NCBI GenBank assembly: GCA_038230415.1
Contig: JBBRNH010000089.1
Coordinates: forward strand, 1 to 25,608
Source: JBBRNH01 sp038230415
GTDB taxonomy: Bacteria > Bacteroidota > Bacteroidia > Cytophagales > Spirosomataceae
Direction of reading: 5' to 3'
Length of the DNA stretch: 25,608 nt
The notes beneath the pieces were generated by a model. It was not told where the DNA came from, did not search any database, and worked only from the letters and a program-made list of their open reading frames with translations. The position numbers and the translations under genes are program-made. Below are positions 22,753-25,608 of the stretch, one piece after another (positions within the stretch are counted from its first letter, which is position 1; each line of letters opens with the position of its first letter).

Positions 22753-22767
22753 AGTGCTATGTATTAT
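22753..22767 (+). promoter_or_regulatory. Motif copy 3 of the divergent control region
   Basis: AGTGCTATGTATTAT is a looser copy, starting 17 nt after copy 2 and overlapping the -7-type box at 22765-22772. Confidence 0.4.
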
Positions 22768-22772
22768 CTTTA
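22765..22772 (+). promoter_or_regulatory. -7-type box of the plus-strand gene series
   Basis: TATCTTTA matches seven of eight positions of TAnnTTTG and is identical to the core of the minus-strand box at 22478-22486. The ATG at 22801 follows after 28 nt. Confidence 0.45.
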
Positions 22773-22800
22773 TAGAGTAATCAATGATAGAGAAAAGCAC

Positions 22801-23190
22801 ATGAATGTATTCATCAAGCACGAAGCCGCTACCCTATTCTACGCGGTAAACACCAAGACCAACACGGTCGAAATCTGCTGCCCGGCGTTCGGACGGGAGA
22901 AGGTAGAGCGGAACCCGTATTCCGCGCAGTACGCACTATCGGCAGGTAACGCGCTGATTACCGAAGCCGAGTACCAAGCCGCACGACGGGCCGCAATGGT
23001 CGGTTTGGGGATGCTCGAAACCACCCCAAAAAAGGAGATGGCCGAGGAGCCGGAGCCGCAACCAAGCCCGTCATACTCGATTACGCTCAACGGCCACCAC
23101 AACCACGAAGAGCGCGGAACGCTGACCAGCACCATGCAGGCACTCTATATGCCATCGGTCGAGGAGTTTATCTACGATCTGCCATTCTGA
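22801..23190 (+). CDS. Hypothetical protein (129 aa), first gene of phage-like series
   Basis: I do not recognise this protein. An alpha/beta N-terminal half includes FYAVNTKTNTVEICCPAFGREKVE and an ALITEAEYQAARRAAM helix. After it comes an acidic Pro-rich linker (KKEMAEEPEPQPSPS) and a C-terminal part with NGHHNHEE. There is no signal peptide or membrane segment. The ATG at 22801 was chosen because the earlier in-frame ATG at 22759 lies upstream of the -7-type box and inside a repeated motif. It is followed 12 nt later by the 75-residue gene. The organisation (small genes, one strand, close spacing) is that of an early or recombination module of a phage or ICE. Confidence 0.65.
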   Translation: MNVFIKHEAATLFYAVNTKTNTVEICCPAFGREKVERNPYSAQYALSAGNALITEAEYQAARRAAMVGLGMLETTPKKEMAEEPEPQPSPSYSITLNGHHNHEERGTLTSTMQALYMPSVEEFIYDLPF

Positions 23191-23202
23191 CCCCTTGCAG
23201 CC

Positions 23203-23430
23203 ATGACGACGACGATAACGCTGGAAATCGAATTGGAGGTAGAGTTTAGCCATACGCCCGGAAGCCCCGCCGATTACTGGCATCCCGGAGACCCCGACGA
23301 AGTGGACATTAAGGCGGTCAGGTTCGGCAATCAACTTATCCCGTTGACCTGCTTTAGTGCCGACGCGCAGGAAGCCATCGAAGAAGCCGCGCTAACCGAA
23401 GCCGGAGAATACGAACCCGATTACGATTAA
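23203..23430 (+). CDS. Small phage-type hypothetical protein (75 aa)
   Basis: This is a 75-residue, very acidic protein of the kind found among phage early genes. The N-terminal strand (TITLEIELEVEFSHTPGSPA) is followed by YWHPGDPDEVDI, a strand (KAVRFGNQLIPL) and an acidic helix (AQEAIEEAALTEAGEYEPD). The PGSPA and PGDPDE turns resemble a small uncharacterised phage family that I recall without a firm name. The function is unknown. It starts 12 nt after the preceding stop, at an ATG preceded by ACCCCTTGC, a leader string that recurs before the gene at 24320. A hairpin lies just after its stop codon. Confidence 0.7.
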   Translation: MTTTITLEIELEVEFSHTPGSPADYWHPGDPDEVDIKAVRFGNQLIPLTCFSADAQEAIEEAALTEAGEYEPDYD

Positions 23431-23441
23431 ACCAATCAACG

Positions 23442-23464
23442 GCCCGGTTGGGCAACCTCCGGGC
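23442..23464 (+). terminator. Intergenic hairpin after the 75-residue gene
   Basis: GCCC/GGGC outer and GGTTG/CAACC inner arms form a strong short hairpin, followed by TAAACTTTC rather than a T-run. It may be a transcription or RNA-processing boundary between genes. Confidence 0.45.
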
Positions 23465-23495
23465 TAAACTTTCACCCCTCAAAACAAACAATACC

Positions 23496-24236
23496 ATGAA
23501 AGCAAACGGCAAAGCAGTAACCGCAGTAACCAATCAATTTAACCAAACCAAACCGATGGAAACCATCAACACCCCCGACGTTCTGACCGTAACGCCCGAT
23601 ACAGAAAACGGCCAAACCGTTGCCCTGCAAACCGCCCCTTCCCTGCAAATATGGGAGAAAGTACACCCCCTGACCGGCGAGATTGTGAGCAAGTACAAGT
23701 ATTTGGAAGGCCACCCCAAACAGTACCGTTTTGACGCGAAAGAGGGCGTTTTTAACATTAACGGGGTGGATAAAATCGGCCCGTCGCTGACCTTTCAACC
23801 GTTGGCGTGGCGAATTTTTCGGGATAATATCCTGAACATGGGTACGAAGAATTGGGCCGAAATCTTTTTCATCGACGCGCAGAATTGCGTTTCCGCCCTA
23901 CTCTTTCACGGCTATTCGGTGGACAATATTTTCCGCCTGATTGAGCCGCTGTACTACGACGATCAAACCCTTGCTGATGTGGTGATTACGGCCACCGCCG
24001 AGCGCAAGGAGAACGGCAAGATTAAGCCCAAAGGCGTTTATCATATTGCCAAATTTGGGTATGAGTTGAGCGACCTGGAACGCACCAACGAACTAAAGGC
24101 ATACGCCGAAACCCGTAAGTTTTTCCGGCAGGAGACCCTTACGGACGTGGCCGATACGAAAACGGCGCACAACTTCTACAATCCTTTTGCCGAGGGTAAC
24201 AACGGCGACGAGGAAACGGCCTTGCTCACCAAGTAA
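23496..24236 (+). CDS. Hypothetical phage/ICE-type protein (246 aa)
   Basis: I do not recognise a named family. The first 45 or so residues are polar and Asn/Thr/Gln-rich, probably disordered. The domain begins at WEKVHPLTGEIVSKYKYLEG and continues through FNINGVDKIGPSLTFQPLAW, NWAEIFFIDAQNCVSALLFH, GYSVDNIFRLIEPLYYDD, and GKIKPKGVYHIAKFGYELSD. The C-terminus ends in an acidic tail. Similar proteins, as I recall, occur in Bacteroidota mobile elements near recombination genes. The start is the ATG at 23496; an in-frame ATG at 23448 lies inside the upstream hairpin. A role beside the RecE-like nuclease downstream, for example in DNA annealing, is conceivable, but no RecT/Bet motif is evident. 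Confidence 0.7.
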   Translation: MKANGKAVTAVTNQFNQTKPMETINTPDVLTVTPDTENGQTVALQTAPSLQIWEKVHPLTGEIVSKYKYLEGHPKQYRFDAKEGVFNINGVDKIGPSLTFQPLAWRIFRDNILNMGTKNWAEIFFIDAQNCVSALLFHGYSVDNIFRLIEPLYYDDQTLADVVITATAERKENGKIKPKGVYHIAKFGYELSDLERTNELKAYAETRKFFRQETLTDVADTKTAHNFYNPFAEGNNGDEETALLTK

Positions 24237-24245
24237 ATAGGAAAA

Positions 24246-24294
24246 GCCGAACGGTTCGCCGGTCAGGTTACAGCGAAACGGTCAGCCGTTCGGC
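24246..24294 (+). terminator. Intergenic hairpin after the 246-residue gene
   Basis: GCCGAACGG (24246-24254) and CCGTTCGGC (24286-24294) are exact reverse complements with a 31-nt loop, starting a few nt after the stop codon at 24236. A C-rich stretch follows, without a clear T-run, so it is a structured boundary rather than a classic terminator. Confidence 0.45.
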
Positions 24295-24319
24295 CCCCTT
24301 CCTACTTTTACCCCTTGCC

Positions 24320-24496
24320 ATGTACGAATTTCTGACCACAGACGGGCGAACGTTCAGCACGGCGTACAGCCCCCGCGAGATTGCCAAGCTATGGTGTTTT
24401 GACGCTTACGACCAGGCCGGTAACAGCCACGTCATTCTAAGTGAGGAGACCAATTTTAAAACCTTTCAACGGTTCGGCGATCCGAACAATCAATGA
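24320..24496 (+). CDS. Small hypothetical protein (58 aa)
   Basis: This is a 58-codon reading frame beginning MYEFLTTDGRTFSTAYSPRE and ending RFGDPNNQ. It has a strand-strand-helix look, with the middle part IAKLWCFDAYDQAGNSHVI. It lies between the 246-residue gene and the DUF3846-like gene, and its TGA overlaps the next start in the arrangement ATGA, a strong sign of a real coupled gene. The start is preceded by ACCCCTTGCC. No family is recognised. Codon use and G/C at third positions look like those of neighbours. Confidence 0.65.
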   Translation: MYEFLTTDGRTFSTAYSPREIAKLWCFDAYDQAGNSHVILSEETNFKTFQRFGDPNNQ

Positions 24497-24870
24497 TAAT
24501 GAGCAAGTTAACCAAAGTAATCAGCATTGACCCGACCCGGCAGGTTGTCGAAGAAGTCGAATTGGACGTAAATAACCTTCAGGCGTTGTACGGGCATCTG
24601 GATTGCCAAACCATTGACGTAGTATGCCGCCAACCCAACGGCGACGCGCTGACGGTGGACGATGAAGCTCTGTTAGTAGAGCCACAGCCGCCAGCTTTCC
24701 AGTTTGAGGGTTATACGGGCCGGATTCACGGCAAAGCGATAGTATCCGGTTGTAACAAGCGCGGCAACAGCACCGCCCCCAGAATGACGGTGGAGGAAGT
24801 GCGTCAAAAGGTGTGTTTTCTGGACAGCGTATATACAGAACCGTTCATAGTCTTTATCTCGCTTGACTAA
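24493..24870 (+). CDS. DUF3846-like protein
   Basis: This 125-residue protein matches the outline of DUF3846. An N-terminal strand with basic residues (KVISIDPTRQVVEEVELDVN) comes first, followed by LQALYGHLDCQTIDVVCRQPNGDALTVDDEALLVEP, where the family shows an EVV...VDEEG-type centre. AFQFEGYTGRIHGKAIVSGC corresponds to the family's final I.GPA.VVG strand. DUF3846 proteins are small and found mainly in phages and conjugative elements; the function is not known. The ATG at 24493 overlaps the previous stop by 4 nt, while ATG 24499 is a nearby alternative. A strong terminator follows at 24878. Confidence 0.65.
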   Translation: MIMSKLTKVISIDPTRQVVEEVELDVNNLQALYGHLDCQTIDVVCRQPNGDALTVDDEALLVEPQPPAFQFEGYTGRIHGKAIVSGCNKRGNSTAPRMTVEEVRQKVCFLDSVYTEPFIVFISLD

Positions 24871-24877
24871 CCGGCGC

Positions 24878-24911
24878 GGGCCGGGGGAATTTCCCCCGGC
24901 CCCCCCTTTTT
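24878..24911 (+). terminator. Intrinsic terminator after the DUF3846-like gene
   Basis: An 11-bp GC-rich stem (GGGCCGGGGGA with TCCCCCGGCCC, 24878-24888 and 24892-24902), a 3-nt loop, then C residues and TTTTT (24907-24911). This is the clearest rho-independent terminator in the window. It starts 8 nt after the stop codon. Confidence 0.85.
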
Positions 24912-24950
24912 ACTACTTGTTTTTGCTGATCCTTATTTCCCTTTGGCCCA

Positions 24951-25493
24951 ATGACCTACCGTCAACTGCCCCGCGTTGCCAACAGCGACCTGACCGAACT
25001 TAAAAACCAACTGCTGGGTATATCGCCCAAGCCGTTCACCCAGGCGCAGACATTCGGTACGCGCTTTCACGATTTCCTGTTGTTAGATGCCAACGGCGAT
25101 CCTAAACCGAACGGCCCCGGCGTAGCCCCGCTTAACCGAATGCTCGATGTGGTACGGGCTAACTCATTTTTTAGCCGTATCCGGGCCACTGCTATCAGCG
25201 AAACGGCGCAGTTTTGGGACGACGAACAAACCGCCTTACCCTGCAAAGCCCGACTTGATTTGTGGTTGCCCGACGAGGGCCTGATCGTGGATATCAAAAC
25301 CACTTCGGCCCGTAGCCAGCGCGATTTTGAACAAACTTGCTACTGCTACGAATATGACCGGCAAGCCGCCTGGTATCTCGACGGATGCCGACAGGCCGGA
25401 GCGTCCGCTGACCGCTTTGCTTTGCTGGGCATTCAGAAGCAGAAGCCGCATAACCTCTACATAGTAGCAGCAGTTCCCACTTTGGCCGATTAG
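24951..25493 (+). CDS. PD-(D/E)XK nuclease, RecE/DUF3799-like
   Basis: This is a 180-residue protein with the exonuclease VIII (RecE) type core. GTRFHDFLL (His40) corresponds to the helix bearing the family's conserved His. CKARLDLW (Asp103) and LIVDIKTTSA (Asp114-x-Lys116) form the D...DxK catalytic pair. YEYDRQAAWYLDG (Gln138 and Tyr142) is the QxxxY motif. IQKQKPHNLYIV is the usual final strand. Such nucleases are phage or ICE-encoded 5' to 3' exonucleases acting with an annealing protein. The chain is shorter than full RecE but is complete for the domain. No RecT partner is visible in the window. It begins 40 nt after the strong terminator, so it may have its own promoter. Confidence 0.8.
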   Translation: MTYRQLPRVANSDLTELKNQLLGISPKPFTQAQTFGTRFHDFLLLDANGDPKPNGPGVAPLNRMLDVVRANSFFSRIRATAISETAQFWDDEQTALPCKARLDLWLPDEGLIVDIKTTSARSQRDFEQTCYCYEYDRQAAWYLDGCRQAGASADRFALLGIQKQKPHNLYIVAAVPTLAD

Positions 25494-25508
25494 CCGTAGC
25501 TTTATCAA

Positions 25509-25608
25509 ATGAAAGCAAATTATAATGAATTACAAAAATCCATCGGCTACGATGGGCAAATAAAAAACTTGCGTCAGCAATTCGAGTTAATGAACGATGT
25601 AAGAGCGG
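25509..25608 (+). CDS. Hypothetical protein, N-terminal 33 residues (3' end outside window)
   Basis: An open frame starts at the ATG at 25509, 15 nt after the nuclease stop codon, and continues through the right edge. The readable part (MKANYNELQKSIGYDGQIKN, then LRQQFELMNDVRA) is charged and helical, probably a coiled-coil beginning. No family can be assigned. Close spacing suggests it shares the nuclease transcript. Confidence 0.5.
   Translation, partial: MKANYNELQKSIGYDGQIKNLRQQFELMNDVRA

Larger units (their letters stand above)
22443..22800. promoter_or_regulatory. Divergent control region (358 bp, no gene)
   Basis: The gap between the minus operon and the plus-strand phage-like genes has no credible ORF. 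It holds a -7-type box for each direction, three copies of an AGTGCAT-type motif, and an 11-bp inverted repeat with a 30-bp spacer. These are listed separately. The remainder is fairly AT-rich near 22660-22800. Confidence 0.6.

Noticed and set aside
22759..22800. Earlier ATG at 22759 for the 129-residue protein
   Set aside because: It sits within a repeated motif and upstream of the -7-type box at 22765-22772, so it would not be on that transcript.
22443..22800. CRISPR-like repeats in the divergent region
   Set aside because: Only three motif copies, unevenly spaced, in opposite orientations and with no spacer-repeat regularity.
1..25608. tRNA, rRNA, insertion sequence or integrase
   Set aside because: No cloverleaf, rRNA-like stretch, transposase or integrase motif was seen in the plausible reading frames; mobile-element character is inferred only from the gene types on the right.

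Overview
The DNA is GC-rich and carries Bacteroidota hallmarks: promoter -7 boxes of the TAnnTTTG type, weak Shine-Dalgarno sites, and families typical of that phylum (DUF2911, DUF3347, DUF6660-like, HYC_CC_PP, PepSY-associated membrane protein, a CzcA pump fused to an outer-membrane factor). A Cytophagales-type bacterium (Spirosoma and relatives) is the best guess. That is inference from protein style, since there is no marker gene here.

Region 1 (1-5422, all minus strand) is a tightly packed metal-response operon. In transcription order it encodes a small Cys-rich HYC_CC_PP protein, a Met/His-rich YVTN beta-propeller lipoprotein, a DUF2911 periplasmic protein, a SAM methyltransferase, a secreted beta-repeat protein with a Cys/His/Met tail, a PepSY-associated membrane protein, a DUF3347 protein and an AraC regulator with an HMA-like CxxC N-terminus (cut by the window edge). 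Divergent from it at 5597 is a 19-cysteine four-helix-bundle copper-storage-type protein. Copper is the likeliest common substrate.

Region 2 (6056-16972, minus) is a second metal operon: DUF6660-like protein, CzcA-type RND pump fused to its TolC-like partner (1472 aa), RND adaptor lipoprotein, divergent ZIP permease, MFS exporter, Zn/Cd/Pb P1B-type ATPase with a His-rich N-terminus, and a second SAM methyltransferase. Pump and adaptor overlap by 4 nt and most other gaps are short. The pump motif DFGxxxDGAxxxVE and the ATPase CPC plus C-terminal Asp point to divalent cations (Zn/Cd/Co/Pb).

Region 3 (16885-18771) holds a CaCA-type cation antiporter on the plus strand between two 143-bp direct repeats (138 of 143 identical by eye). 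Each repeat carries the promoter and 5' part of a DUF6660-like gene. The second gene copy has lost its ATG (now GTG) and its C-terminus.

Region 4 (18938-20402) is a complete AbiE type IV toxin-antitoxin pair, with a perfect 9-bp inverted repeat bracketing its -7 box.

Region 5 (20541-25608) looks like part of a mobile element (prophage, ICE or plasmid). A five-gene minus-strand operon encodes an AT-hook/RHH-like protein, an XRE regulator and three proteins I do not recognise with confidence, one of which resembles the ClpXP adaptor SspB. It faces a plus-strand series of small phage-like genes that includes a DUF3846-like protein and a RecE-like PD-(D/E)XK nuclease. The 358-bp divergent control region between them carries repeated AGTGCAT motifs and an 11-bp inverted repeat. 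No integrase, transposase, tRNA, rRNA or CRISPR array was seen.
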